Counted from the first letter of the stretch, positions 11,816 through 23,606 are shown. The stretch is DNA of 64,000 bases from Paguma larvata (GCA_030068075.1 CM057836.1:70345788-70409787); one strand, 5' to 3'. Numbers and translations are program-made. The notes: a model not told the origin generated them from the letters alone.

Positions 11816-11845
11816 GAACCAATGCTTGTTTAAAAATAATTCTTA

Positions 11846-12049
11846 GGGGCACCTGGATGGATCAGTCAGTTTAGCATCTGACTCTTGATTTTAGCTCAGA
11901 TCATGATCTCAAGGGTTTGAGGGTTTGAGTCCTCTGCTGACGGTGTGGAGCCTGCTTAGGATTCTCTCTCTCTTCCTCTCTCTGCCCCTCACCCATTTGC
12001 ACTCATGTGCTCTGTCTCTCAAAATAAATAAATAGACTTAAAAAAATAA
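11846..12049 (+). repeat. CAN-SINE, older copy
   Basis: Head 'GGGGCACCTGGATGGATCAGTCAG', CT-rich stretch, AATAAATAAA tail. Diverged in both Pol III boxes. Confidence 0.88.
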
Positions 12050-13379
12050 CTTTCATATTCATTACTATTTTGTTGAACAAGACGGATACCAGTGCAATAA
12101 TAAAGCAACATCTTTCTCCCATGTTTACTTCAAACCCACTCTCTGGATTTGTCTTTTCGTGGCCCATGGTTGAAATCTCAGGCAGGTCTCAAAGCTTTTC
12201 TGGTCCCTTTCAGTCAGCTGGGCAGTCTTATTTTAATAATTAAAATGTCCAGTGCAATGTGAACTTCTCTCTACTTAAAGGGAAACTTCTCCAGGCCGAG
12301 CTGCTGTGAGCTTGGAATCCTGGAAGGGTTAGGGTTGCATCTTCCTTATAGCCGCTCCTCTTCCCTTTGCCTTTGACCCCTACAAGCCTGGAGTCCCTGA
12401 GATGGGACTGGAGGGGGCAGTCTTCAATGGTAGGCACAGTCCTGGACCATCATTGGTTCCTGTGGGTGTGCCACAAGCATCTTTGCAGCCTCTTTCTCTG
12501 GGAGGTGCTTTTGCAGGATGCTCCCAAGATTCTTTGGGAGCATGCTGTTTCTCTCGCAGCTGAAAGCTTCCAGTTCTTCCTGCAACTCGTGCGGTCTCCA
12601 GCAGTCTCCTTTATGCTAACTCTCTTCTTTGGGCCCTTTGCCCTCCCAATCCGGAGTCCTGTGGTGTCGTTCCATCTCCCTCCTCAGATTCCCAGAGCCC
12701 CTGGTGATGCTCACACATCTTTGCCTGCTACTGAGGAAGGGCAGTCCTTTCTTTTTGCTGTTGGGAAGACTTAGGCTTAACTGCAAGGTATAATCGCTTA
12801 CCTGTGGGCATCTCTTGGTAAAAGGCAGACACCAATCCCTAAACTCTAGGAGGCGCACATCTAGCTCTCTAAGTGGGTCTCCAGAAGGGTCTCTCACTGG
12901 GCTTGGGATGAGGGGATGCACTCCTTTCCCCCTGGGAGGTGGCATGGGACCCATCCCACCAACAAGGCTCTTCATGGAATTTTCTCTCACTGCTCATCAG
13001 CAGTGCTACTCACTGTTACAGGCTAGTGGGGTGACTGCTCACTGCTGGCAGAGCCTGTTTCATAATCTCTCTGTCTACCCTGTGTCAGTTGAATAGAAGT
13101 CATAGCACCTCAGTTAGGATATTTGGGATATGTGGTCCTTGGGCACCTACTATACTGTTATCAGCATTCAGGGCTTCAGCCAAAAGTAAGCACAAAGAGC
13201 CCCATTTTAACATCCTATTACATTCGTATGTATGCGCACACATCTGAAAGTTTCTCTTCAAAATCGTATCAGTTATCTTCAGTTATTTTCTTCCTTTGCT
13301 TATCTATACTTCACCTGTACCTGCATTGAACATATATTCAAGGAAAAAGTATATTAAAAGGAAAATATTTTCCACATGC
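12050..13379. other. unique intergenic sequence, no gene seen
   Basis: Moderately GC-rich stretch with overlapping open frames on both strands (135 aa at 12367-12774 plus, 124 aa at 12616-12990 minus). Neither has a recognisable domain, and the antisense overlap is typical of chance ORFs. Confidence 0.4.
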
Positions 13380-13724
13380 CAAAAAAAAAAATTGAAAAAC
13401 ACCGAAAAACCCTAGACATAAATATCACACTCTTCACAAAAATTAACTCAAAATGGATCATAGGCCGAAATGTATAACATAAAACTGTAAAATTACTAGA
13501 AGAAAACATGGAGAAAACCTGGAAGGCTTTGGGTAGAGTGTTGACTTTTAGATATAACCCCGTGAAAGTAATCATTAACAAGCTGAACTTCATTAAAATG
13601 AACACCTTCTGTTTTGCAAAAGACAACATCAAGAGAATGAGAAGATGAGCTATAGGCAGGGAGAAAACAGGCAAAAGACATGTCCGATGAAGGACTGTTA
13701 TCCAAAATACACAGAAAACTCCAG
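13380..13724 (+). repeat. older L1, ORF2 C-terminal part (left half of an interrupted element)
   Basis: Translation reads INSKWIIGRNV, a stop, then TVKLLEENMEKTWKALG..INKLNFIKMNTFCFAKDNIKR..REKTG. This is the L1 ORF2 C-terminal region with stops. Its logical continuation (MRYHL-like to 3' UTR) is at 18810-19525, so a younger L1 has split it. Confidence 0.75.
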
Positions 13725-15388
13725 CCAAGATGGCAGAACAGCATGGAAGTTTTTTTGCATCTCTGGTCCCTGAAATACAGCCAGATCAGCACTGAACCAT
13801 CTTGCACAACCTGATTTGAGGATTAACACAACAATCTGCACAACCTGAACCACAGAACTCGGTAGGTACACAGCATGGAGAGGTGAACTGGGGGAGAGAG
13901 AAGCCGTGGAGAGCAGGGAGGTGTTTTTGCTTCAAAAAAGAGGACAGAGATGGGGGGCGGGAGAGGGGAAAGTATAGGCAAAGAACCCCCACCCCCAAAA
14001 AAAGAAACTGTAGAGAAATTGGAAAAATGGAAACAGCCACAGGGGCTGAACAAAAAAAGGAGAAAGGAGAAAGGAGAGTGTTTAAATTATTAAGACTATA
14101 TAAACAGGGGGAGCGCAGAGTCTGAACGCAGAGCACCTGGCAGTGCTCTGGTGGGAAAGGTGAATCCTCAGGAGCAGAGAGCGAGGTCTGAGGTGGCCGA
14201 GGGGCACAGTGGGAGAGGTGGTTCCCCTGCTGGGAGGACATTTGGTAGAGGCTGTGCAGCCACCCCACAGGTCCCAGCAGACCCCAAAGAACAACCACAT
14301 TCGCTGGTGCTGGAACAAGGACATTAAAGGGGAAGCCTGGCGCCAGATGTGTGTTGTGATTTTCCATAAACCCTGAAATGCTACTGCTATAAGATCGCGT
14401 GAACTTTTTCTGGGATGGGCTGGTACCCAGCCGCAGTCTCTGAGCATCAGCAGCAGCACTATCCTGCAAACGTTCTGGAGTGGGCCAGCACCTGGCCATT
14501 GCTCAGCAAGACCCTCCCCCAGAAGGTCTGAATGGGTCAAAGCCACAGTCCTTCAGAAGAGAGAGGTTGGAAATACAGCCCCATTTGAGATAAAACTCAG
14601 GATGGAGGTGCCACCTGGCAGCCTGACAGCTTGGTCACAGACAGTGTAGAAGCGGGGAGTGGACAGAAACCAGAGACAAAGGAAGGTGCTCGATTGCCAG
14701 ACTCGGGAGCACAGAGACTGGGTAGCTGGGTGATACCATTTTCACTCCCCCTCTCCCCAAAGGTGCACACACACCTAAACGCGCCATTGCAATCCACCCC
14801 AGCAAGCTAAGCAGTGCCATCTAGTGGAGAACAGAGCCATTACACTAACCCCCGCTCAACTGGGCCAATAGCGCTCTTGACAAACACAAGTCTCTCCACC
14901 TGCTTAGTTTATGGACTATAAAGTGCTTCTTAGCTGGACTTCTATGGGAAACCAGATCAATTTCAACTGTACTTCATTCTGTTTGCTGGTCCTTTTATTC
15001 AATTTTTTCCCTCTTCTTTTCTTATTCTTGAATACAGAAAGATAAAAAATCTATTTTTATTTTCCATTTTTATTACAAAGATTTTTCTTTAATTTTTTTC
15101 TACTGTATTTTTTCTTTTTTGTAATTTTCTAAAATTCCATTTTAATTTCATCATTTCATTTTATTCTATTTTACTGTATCCATTTTTTCAAATTTTCAAA
15201 CGTTATCCTTTTTTTTCTTTTTTTTCCTTTCTTATCTTTCCTTTTTTTCTTTAATCTATCAAGCTTCTTTCAACAACCAGACCAAAACACAACTAGGATC
15301 TAGCATCCTTTATTTGATTTCTTTTTGTTGTTTTTAATTTTTTAATTTTAATTTTTTTTACTTTATTAATTCCTTTTCTTCCTCCAAA
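13725..15388 (+). mobile_element. L1 5' UTR (carnivore L1) of the younger element
   Basis: It begins close to 'CCAAGATGGCAGAACAG', the usual L1 5' terminus, with the YY1-type AAGATGGC motif at about 13729-13736. It continues through a purine-rich, GC-moderate 1.6 kb leader to a T-rich stretch before ORF1. A full-consensus CTCF motif lies at 14813-14827 and a long antisense ORF at 13786-14499. A 5' end this complete is uncommon, since most L1 copies are 5'-truncated. In intact families this leader carries the Pol II promoter. Whether it still works here is unknown. Confidence 0.8.
14813..14827 (-). promoter_or_regulatory. candidate CTCF site inside the L1 5' UTR
   Basis: On the minus strand CCACTAGATGGCACT agrees with the CTCF core CCASYAGRKGGCRSY at every position. 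It is carried by the L1 5' UTR, antisense to the element. Binding is inferred from the motif only. Confidence 0.5.
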
Positions 15389-16253
15389 ATGATGAAACAA
15401 AGGAATGCACCCCTCAAAAAAAGAACAGGAAGAAATGACAGCCAGTGACATAATCAACACAGATTTTACAAGCAAGATGTCTGAACCAGAATTTAGAATC
15501 ATGATAATAAGAATACTAACTGGGGTTGAAAATAGATTAGAATCCCTTTCTGCGGAGGTAAAAGAAGTACAAGCTAGTCTGGATGAAATAAAAAATGCTA
15601 TAACTGAGCTGCAATCTCGAATGGATGCCATGGCAGCAAGGGTGGATAAGGCAGAGGAGCGAATCACTGATACAGAGGACTAACTTACAGAGAATATGAA
15701 GCAGAAAAAAAAAGAGAGACTAAAGAAAAAGAGCACGAAATAAAAGTTAGAGAACTCAGTGACTCATTAAAAAGAAATAACATCAGAATCATAGGGGTCC
15801 CAGAAGATGAAGGGAGACAAAAAGGGGTAGAAAATTTATGTGAGCAAATTATAGCAGAAAACTTTTCTAACCTGGGGAAAGACACAGATGTCAAAATCCA
15901 GGAAGCACAGAGAATTCCTATTAGATTAAACAAAAACCGACCATCAACAAGGCATATCATAGTTAAATTCACAAAATACTCAGGCAAGGAAAGAATCATG
16001 AAAGCAGCAAGGGGGAAAAAATCCTTAACCTACAAGGGAAGACAGATTAGGTTTGCAGCAGATCTATCCACAGAAACCTGGCAGGCCAGAAAGGAGTAGC
16101 AGGATATATTCAATGTGCTGAATCGAAAAAATTTGCAGCCAAGAATTCTTTATCCAGCAAGGCTGTCATTCAAATAGAAGGAGAAATAAAAAGTTTCCCA
16201 AACAAAAACTAAAGGAGTTTGTGGCCACTAACCAGCCCTGCAAGAAATTTTAA
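15389..16253 (+). pseudogene. L1 ORF1 (broken)
   Basis: ORF1p is the L1 RNA-binding chaperone. The coiled-coil-like N-terminal part is readable from 15405 (..SEPEFRIMIIRILTGVENRLESL..IKNAITELQSRMDAMAARVDKAEERI..). The central RRM region shows NNIRIIGVPEDEG and RHIIVKFTKYSGKERIMKAARG, and the C-terminal region shows IRFAADLSTETWQARKE. Damage: a probable frameshift near 15415 separates the likely ancestral start (15389-15391) from the readable frame. There is a TAA at 15681-15683, a further frame change near 15710, and a TAG near 16097. The 3' limit is approximate. It cannot make a full protein. Confidence 0.8.
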
Positions 16254-16376
16254 GGGGGACTTTCTAAGGGGAGAAAAGATGAAAAAAAAACCCCAAAAAC
16301 TAAAAAAACCAAAAGCAACAAAGACTAGAAAGGACCAGAGAACACTACCAGAAACTCCAACTCTACAGGTGACATA

Positions 16377-18795
16377 ATGGCAATAAGTTCATATCTTTCA
16401 GTACTCACTCTAAACGTCAATGGTCTAAACACTCCAATCAAAAGACAGAAGGTAACTGAATGGATAAGAAAACAAGGTCCATCTATATGCTATTTACAAG
16501 AGACCCACTTTAGACCTAAAGACACCTTCAGATTGAAAATAAGAGGATAGAGAACCATCTATCATGCTAATGGCCACCAAAAGAAAGCTGGAGTAGCCAT
16601 ACTTATATGTATGGGCATTATATCATAATTAAAGGGTCTATCCACCAAGAAGATCTAACAATTGTAAACATTTATGCTCCAAACGTGAGAGCACCCAAAT
16701 ATATAAATCAATTAAACACAAACATAAATAAACTCATTGATAATAATACCATAATTATCAATGGGGACTTCAACACACCACTCATAGCAATGGACAGATC
16801 ATCTAAACAAACAAACAAAAAAATCAACAAGGAAACAATGGCTTTGAATGACACACTGAATCCGATGGACTTAACAGATATATTCAGAACATTTCATCCT
16901 AAAGCAGCAGAATACACGTTCTTCATGAGTGCACATGAAACATTCTCCAGAGTAGATCACATACTAGAAGACAAATCACCCCTCAACAAGTACAAAAATA
17001 TCGAGATCATATTGTACATATTTTCAGAACACAACACTATGAAACTCAAAATCAACCACAAGAAAAAATTTGGAAAGATAACAAATATTTGGAGACTAAA
17101 GAACATCCTACTAAAGAATTAATGGGCTAACCAAGAAATTAAAGAGGAAATTAAAAAGTACATGGAAGCCAATGAAAACAATAACAACGCAGCCCAAAAC
17201 CTCTGGGACATAGAAAAGGTAGTCATAAGAGGGAAGTATATAGCAATCCAGGCCTTTCTAAAGAAGGAAGGTTGTGTCTCAGATATACAACCTAATCTTA
17301 CGCTTCAAAGAGCTAGAAAAAGAACAGCAAATAAAACCCTAAACCAGCAGAAGACAGTAAATAATAAAAATTAGAGCAGAAATAAATGCTATTGAAACCA
17401 AAAAACAAAAACAAACAAACAAACACAAACAAAACAAAACACAAAACAACAGAACAGATCAATGAGACCAGGAGCTGGTTCTTTGAAAGAATTAACAAAA
17501 CTGATAACCCCCTAGCCAGTTTGATCAAAAAGAAAAAGAGAAGGACCCAAATAAATAAAATCAAGAATGAAAAGGAGAGACCACAACCAACACTGCAGAA
17601 ATACAAACAATAATAAGAGAATATTATGAGCAATTATATGCCAATAAAATGGGCAATCTGGAAGAAATGGACAAATTCCTAAAAACATATGAACAACCAA
17701 ACTGAAACAGGAAGAAATAGAAAATTTGAACAGACCCATAACCAGTAAAGAAACCGAATTAGTAATTAAAAATCTCCCCCAAAAACAAGAGCCCAGGAAC
17801 AGATGGCTTTACAGGGGAATTCTACAAAACATTTAAAGAAAAGTTAACATGTATTCTCTTGAAGCAGTTCCAAAAAATAGAAATAGAAGGAAAACTTCCA
17901 AACTCTTTCTATGAAGCCAGCATTACCTTGATTCCAAAACCAGACAAAGACCCCACTATAAAGTAGAACTATAGCCCAATTTCCCTTATGAACATGGATG
18001 CAAAAATCCTCAACAAGACACTAGCCAACCAGATCCAACAATACATTAAAAAAAATTATTCACCACGATCAAGTGGGATTTATATCTGGGATGCAGGGCT
18101 GGTTCAATATCTGTAAGATAATCAGTGTGATACATCACATCAATAAAAGAAAGGACAAGAACCACATGATCCTCTCAATAGATGCAAAGAAAGCATTTGA
18201 CAAAATACAGCATCCTTTCTTGATAAAAACCTCAAGAAAGTAAGGATAGATGGATCATACCTCAAGATCATAAAAGCTATATATGAAAGACCTACTGCTA
18301 ATATCATCCTCAATGGGGAGAAACTGAGAGCTTTCCCCCTAAGGTCAGGAACAAGACAGGGATGTTCATTCTTGCCACTGTTAATCAACATAATATTGGA
18401 AGTCTTAGCCACAGCAATCAGACACAAAGGAATAAAAGGTATCCAAATCGGCCAGGATGAGGTCAAACTTTCACTCTTTGCAGATGACATGATACCTTAT
18501 ATGGAAAACCCAAACGATTCCACAATAAACAGCTAGAACTTATCCATGAATTCAGCAAAGTCACAGGATATAAAATCGATGCACAGAAATCAGTTGCAAT
18601 CCTATACACCAATAAAGAAGCAACAGAAAGAGAAATCAAGGAATCGATCCCATTTACAATTGCACCAAAAAACATAAAATGCCTAGGAATAAACATAACC
18701 AAAGAGGTGAAAAATCTATACACTGAAAACTATAGAAAGTTTATGAAAGACATTGAAGAAGACACAAAAAAGATTAAAGCTAGAGTATTACCTGT
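16377..18795 (+). pseudogene. L1 ORF2 (broken, 3'-incomplete): endonuclease and reverse transcriptase
   Basis: ORF2p supplies the nicking endonuclease and reverse transcriptase for target-primed insertion. The start ATG at 16377-16379 opens MAISSYLSVLTLNVNGLN, the usual beginning of the APE-type endonuclease. QETHF follows near 16498 and GDFNTPL near 16762. The RT part shows [15 protein letters not shown] near 18180 and the catalytic FADD motif at 18477-18488. An early TAG at 16548-16550 and many later stops and frameshifts disable it. Coding similarity stops soon after LYTENYRKFMKDIEEDTKK (about 18770). The RT thumb, the Cys-rich end and this element's own 3' UTR are missing, and an (AAAAC)n-type A-rich tract follows instead. 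Confidence 0.85.
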
Positions 18796-18828
18796 AAAAC
18801 AAAACAAAACAAAACCAAAAAATAATGA
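18773..18828 (+). other. ATTAAA signal and A-rich tract ending the younger L1
   Basis: ATTAAA at 18773-18778 is followed 16 bases later by a tract of repeated AAAAC units (about 18795-18822) and then directly by older L1 sequence. The spacing fits a poly(A) signal followed by a tail, as expected if the inserted transcript was polyadenylated early within ORF2. Confidence 0.45.
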
Positions 18829-19527
18829 GATACCACTACCTCCCTATTAGAATGACCAAAGCTGGAACACTGACAACAGCAGATGCTGATAAGGACGTGG
18901 AGCAACAGGAACTCTCATACATTGCTGGTGGGAATACAAAATGGTACAGCAACTTCAGAAGACAGCAGGTTTCTTACAAATCTAAATGTACTCATACAAT
19001 ATGACCTTGCACTTGAGCTCCTTGGTATTTACCTATAGGAGATGGAAACTTATATCCACACAAAAAAACCTGCAAATGGATGTTTATAGCAGCTTTACTC
19101 ATAATTGCCAAAACTTGGAAGCAACCAAGATCCCTCGGTAGGTGAATGGGTGCGTAAACCTGGTACATCCAGGCAATGGAATATTATTCAGCACTAAAGA
19201 GAATGATCTGTCAATGCTTGAAAAGATATGGAAAAAGCTTAAATGTATATTACCCAGGGAAAGAAGCACAGAAAAAGCTGTAGACTGTAGGATCCCAACA
19301 ACAGTACATTCTGGAAAAGGCAAAACTATGGATACAGTAAAAAGATCAATGGTAGCTGGGGGTTAGTTGGGAGAAAGGGATTAATAAGTAGAGCACAGAG
19401 GATGTGGGGAGGCAGTGAAGATACTCTGCATGATACTATAATGATGGATACATGTCATCATGAATTTATCCAAACCTATAGAATGTAACCAAAAGGGAGC
19501 CCTAATGTAAACTATGGACTTTGGGTC
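18823..19527 (+). repeat. older L1, right half (ORF2 end and 3' UTR)
   Basis: 'AATGAGATACCACTACCTCCCTATTAGAATG' to 'ATTGCTGGTGGGAATACAAAATGG..CCAAGATCCCTCGGTAGGTGAATGGG..GGAATATTATTCAGCACTAAAGAG' is the classic L1 ORF2 end. It is followed by 3' UTR to about 19527. It continues the fragment at 13380-13724, with roughly 130-150 bases of the older element apparently missing at the junction. Confidence 0.8.
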
Positions 19528-19540
19528 TTTGTGACATATT

Positions 19541-19748
19541 TTTTTTATGTTTATTTATTTTGAGACAGAGAGAGACAGAGCATGAGTGGCGGAGGGGCAG
19601 AGAGAGAAGGAGACACAGAATCTGAAGCAGGGTGCAGGCACTGAGCTGTCAGCACAGAGCCCGACGCGGGGCTCGAACTCACAGACCGCGAGATCATGAC
19701 CTGAGCCGAAGTCGGACGCTCAACCGACTGAGCCACCCAGGTGCCCCC
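19541..19748 (-). repeat. CAN-SINE with 13-bp TSD
   Basis: Full-length, low-divergence copy. TTTGTGACATATT is duplicated at 19528-19540 and 19749-19761. Pol III boxes (complement of TGGCTCAGTCGG and GTTCGAGCCCC) look intact. Confidence 0.95.
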
Positions 19749-19964
19749 TTTGTGACATATTAATGTAGGTTCATCAGTTGTCACAGATGTCCACTGCTGG
19801 GGCATTGGCGATAATGGGGGAGGCTGTGCATGTGCGGAGACAGAGAGCATATGGGAAATCTCTGGCACTTCCTCTCAACTTTGCTGTGAACCTAAAACTG
19901 CTCTAAAAAAAAAAGTATTCTTCCAGAAAAAAAGGTTTATGTACACACACGTATTTTCTACTTT

Positions 19965-20400
19965 CTTCTTGAATCAGTTTCAGTAATTTCTGTGTTTCTA
20001 GGGAAGTTTCCATCTCATCCAAGTTACCTAATTTATTGGCATATGCTGTTCAAATATTTCCTTATAATTGTTTTAATTTCTCTAAGTTTGGTAGCAATGT
20101 TCCTATTTCATTTCTGATTTCAGTCATTTCTGTCTGCTTTTTCTTCCCTGGGTCAAGGTAAAAGTTTGTTTATTTTCTTGATGTTTTCAAAGAAACAATT
20201 TTTCACTTTCGTTTCATTTTTCTATTGGTTTTCTATACTATTTCCACTCTTGTCTTTATTATTCCGTTTTTCCCACTTCCTTTGGGTTTAGTTTACTTTT
20301 CCTTTTCTAGTTTCTTAAGGCAGAAGTTAAGTAATTGATTTGAGATCTTTCTTCTTTTCTAATATAGGCATTTAGCTATTAATTTCCCCTTTGGCAGTCC
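19965..20400 (-). repeat. old L1 ORF2 fragment (antisense)
   Basis: T-rich text such as 'CTCTAAGTTTGGTAGCAATGTTCCTATTTCATTTCTGATTTCAGTCATTT' and 'TTTTCACTTTCGTTTCATTTTTCTATTGG' is the reverse complement of the RT region of an old L1. No open frame survives. Confidence 0.55.
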
Positions 20401-21744
20401 TACCCTGCTGTGATATTTTGGCTGTCCAGGCTCCCTTTGGGATAGGTTTGAACAATGGATGCTGTTTTACACCACACAGATTAGACAATTGGTCAGTTGC
20501 TTTCCACATAATATCCAAGGGTGAAAAGTTTCATTTAGACATTGTCATAAGTAATCTCAACATTATACAGCTATACAAAGGATATCACATTCAGACTCAT
20601 TGGGTACAGTAATTTACAATAGTTAAATGCAAACGGTGGGGCCTATGCCGCAGAAAACAGGCCAGTATGTCACAGTGTGATAGTGCCATGTCAGGATGCT
20701 AAGGAAGCACACAAGAGGACACCTAGTCGAGTTCTGGGGTCAGAGAGGAAATGACATCTATTGAGATCTGAATGTTGCTTAGAAGTCAGCTCCTGGAAGA
20801 GGCCAGGGGTGTGCAGAATCCTCCCATGTACCACAAAAAGTATCACTTGGAGACAGAGCTCAGTTCAGCAAATGGACTTATCTAAGAAATACACGTGCTA
20901 TTTGAGAAGCTCGCATAATTGAACACATTGAATTCCCTGGCCTTACAGTACTGCTACCCTTACCCCATAATCTCTGGAACTCCTGCCCACAGTTTCATCT
21001 CCACCATCCAAGGCCAAGACAAGGTGACCAGGAGCCCTGGGTCTGACTGATTCAGTGGGAAGTAGGCCTGGAAGCTTTCTTTTTCTTTAATTTTGTACTC
21101 CGTGTTTCCTTGTGACCTAGTTCTTGTCTGATAAATGCTGTATCGTACAGCTCTTCGACCCCAGCTCTGCAATAATCCCTTGTAAATCGAGTTCCTGATT
21201 CATAATAGCGGGTTCTTCCTGATGTTTTTAGCCCTCAGATTTTGGCTATTTGCTTGCCTACTGGCCCTCTAATAAGCAACCACTGATCCTGACTCAGCTA
21301 GGGCAGACTCTCAGTCCTCATCTGGACCTGCACCTTTCTGTGGACATGAGCATAGGAGGAGTCACAGCTCCTTCAACAAAGGATAGTCCTTAGAGGGCAG
21401 TTTGGATGATCCTTGTGTCTTGTTACTTCCACCTGTAAGTCAACTGATTACTAGTCTCATTTGGGTGAATTGACAGACACATTGCCATATGTCTGTCCAT
21501 GTCTCAACTATCCCTATGTGTCTGTCTAGATTCCCCATCTTCACCTTCCCCAATCTGACCCACCCTCCCAACTCCCTACCCTGGTTCTGACAGGTCCTGT
21601 ATCATCTGACAGGAGCCCATTTTACCACAGGTTAAAGTACTTAATTCAAGCACCAACAATGTGGGTTTGTGTTCCAGAATCCTGACCACTGATCTGGTTA
21701 GAGGGTTAGCCAAAGCAGGGCACATTTTAAATATAGGCAAACTT
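20401..21744. other. unique intergenic sequence, no gene seen
   Basis: No exon, RNA gene or clear repeat is recognised. Open frames are at most about 73 codons. Confidence 0.4.
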
Positions 21745-21761
21745 TGTCCCTGTGTCTTTTT

Positions 21762-21982
21762 TTTTTTTTTAATTTTTTTTTAGTGTTTGTTTATTTTTGA
21801 AAGAGAGAGACAGAACACAAGTGGGGGAGGGGCAGAGAGAGAGGGAGACACAGAATCCGAAGTAGGCTCCAGGCTCTGAGCTGTCAGCACAGAGCCTGAT
21901 GTGGGCTTCGAACTCACAAGCTGTGAAGTCATGGCTTGAGCCCAAGTCAGATGCTTAACCGACTGAGCCACCCACACAACCC
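21762..21982 (-). repeat. CAN-SINE with ~17-bp TSD
   Basis: Full-length copy with a long T tract at its left end. Flanks at 21745-21761 and 21983-21999 share TGTCCCTG..TCTTTTT with two mismatches. Confidence 0.92.
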
Positions 21983-21999
21983 TGTCCCTGCATCTTTTT

Positions 22000-23184
22000 G
22001 GTCATCCTCTTAGCGTCTATATCTCCCTCTAACTGCCTTGCCCCAAATAGCTGGAGCCACGAGGCACCTCGGTGCCATCTCCCCAGGTCTGCCCAATTCA
22101 GGTCACCTACCATTGATACCATCTCCCACACCTCCTCCCCAGGAAGGCCCCCAGTTCCTCCAGTGCACAGGATCTCTGCCCAGTTTCAGGAGAACACCAG
22201 TCTGTGCTTGGAGCCTCCCAACATTTGTAAGGGTCTGCCATGTGCTATTGTGGTGCTTGTCACTGGAGACACAGCAACTAACATGACAATATCCGCCCTT
22301 GCAGGAGCTTAGGGCCGACCAGATCGTGGGCGCCATCCATCTGGCGGAAGTGCTTGGATTTCCAACAAACTGCATCTGGCTGGTTTTGCAGGAGATAAAG
22401 GAGGGCGGCCATCCCTCTCTGGAGACAATTGGTTCAGTTGGCCTTCTTTGCACCACTCTCAAAAAGAGAAGGGCCAAGAAGGCCCCTCAAAGGCACAGAT
22501 TTTCTAAAAGCTCAAAGTTCTTCCTCTGCTGTTGAGCGACGGAGGGCCCAGGCGTGAAGAAGACCTCGTGCAGGATCGAGTTGTTCATTGGTTAATTGTT
22601 TGTAAGGACAAGCCTGCTCGTGAAGCAAATTAAAATGCCATTCAACTAGCCTGGAGAATAGGCCACTAATCTGGAAATGTCTTACTCCAGAAAAAAGAAA
22701 AAACCTAAAGACAAAACAAAACAAAACAAAAAACCAAAGCTGGACTAGTGTTGACACAACATCTCCTTTTCCTTACTAAGTAGCAACCACTCTCGTGCAA
22801 GTACCTGATAAATGTACCAGATGTCACAGGGAACACGGTCTGAAAACAACGCTTCTCAAGAACTGTAAAAAGACTTTTGTGAGGCAACTGGGGACATTTG
22901 AACACTGTCTAGAAATCTGTCTTTATCTTTAGATACACACAATGAAATATTTATGGAAAGAATACAGTTTCTGCAATTCACTTGAAAAGAATCCAGTGTG
23001 GGAGGGGGTGGTATATCTGAGAATGAGGGGGGTATATCTGAGACAAGATCAGCCATATGTTGATAACTGTTCAAGCCAGTTTACAAATATATGAAAATTC
23101 GTTACCCTGTGTTTTTTGCCTTACCTTTACATTTGCTTGAAAACCTTCATTATGAAAAAGCCAAATAGAAAAAGACCAGTGCTG
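22000..23184. other. unique intergenic sequence, no gene seen
   Basis: Mixed composition. A possible L2 piece is at 22225-22310 ('GACACAGCAACTAACATGAC..CTTGCAGGAGCTTAG'). Overlapping ORFs near 22000-22480 on both strands have no recognisable domains. Confidence 0.4.
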
Positions 23185-23397
23185 GGGCGCCTTGGTGGCT
23201 AATTTGCTTCAGCATCCAACTCTCGATCTCGGCTCAGGTCGTGATCTCATGGTTGGTGAGTTCGAGGCCCATGCTGACAGCTCAGAGCCTGCTTGGGATT
23301 CTCTCTTTATCTCTCTGTCTCTCCTTCCTCCACTTGCACTCTCTCTCCCCCTCTCAAACTAAAAATAAATGAATATTTAAAAATAAAAAAGAAAGAG
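23185..23397 (+). repeat. CAN-SINE (first of an adjacent pair)
   Basis: Head 'GGGGCGCCTTGGTGGC', CT-rich stretch and A-rich tail ending directly against a second SINE at 23398. The head is diverged after the A box. Confidence 0.88.
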
Positions 23398-23606
23398 AGG
23401 CACCTGGGTGGCTCAGTCTGCTAAGCAGAGGACTTTGGCTCAGGTCATAATCTCGTAGTCTGGGAGTTTGAGCCCTACGTCAGGCTCTGTGCTGACAGCT
23501 CAGAGCCTGAAGCCTGCTTCAGATTCTGTGTCTCCCTTTCTCTCTGCCCCTTCCCTATTCTCACTCTGTCTCTCTCTCTCTCCCAAAAATAAATAAACAC
23601 TAAAAA
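23398..23606 (+). repeat. CAN-SINE (second of an adjacent pair)
   Basis: Full-length copy in the same orientation as its neighbour, apparently inserted in the A-rich tail of the first SINE. A-rich tails are favoured L1-endonuclease targets. Confidence 0.9.

Noticed and set aside
12367..12990. Overlapping 135-codon plus and 124-codon minus ORFs
   Set aside because: Mutually antisense frames in a stop-poor GC-richer stretch with no motif or homologue I can recognise.
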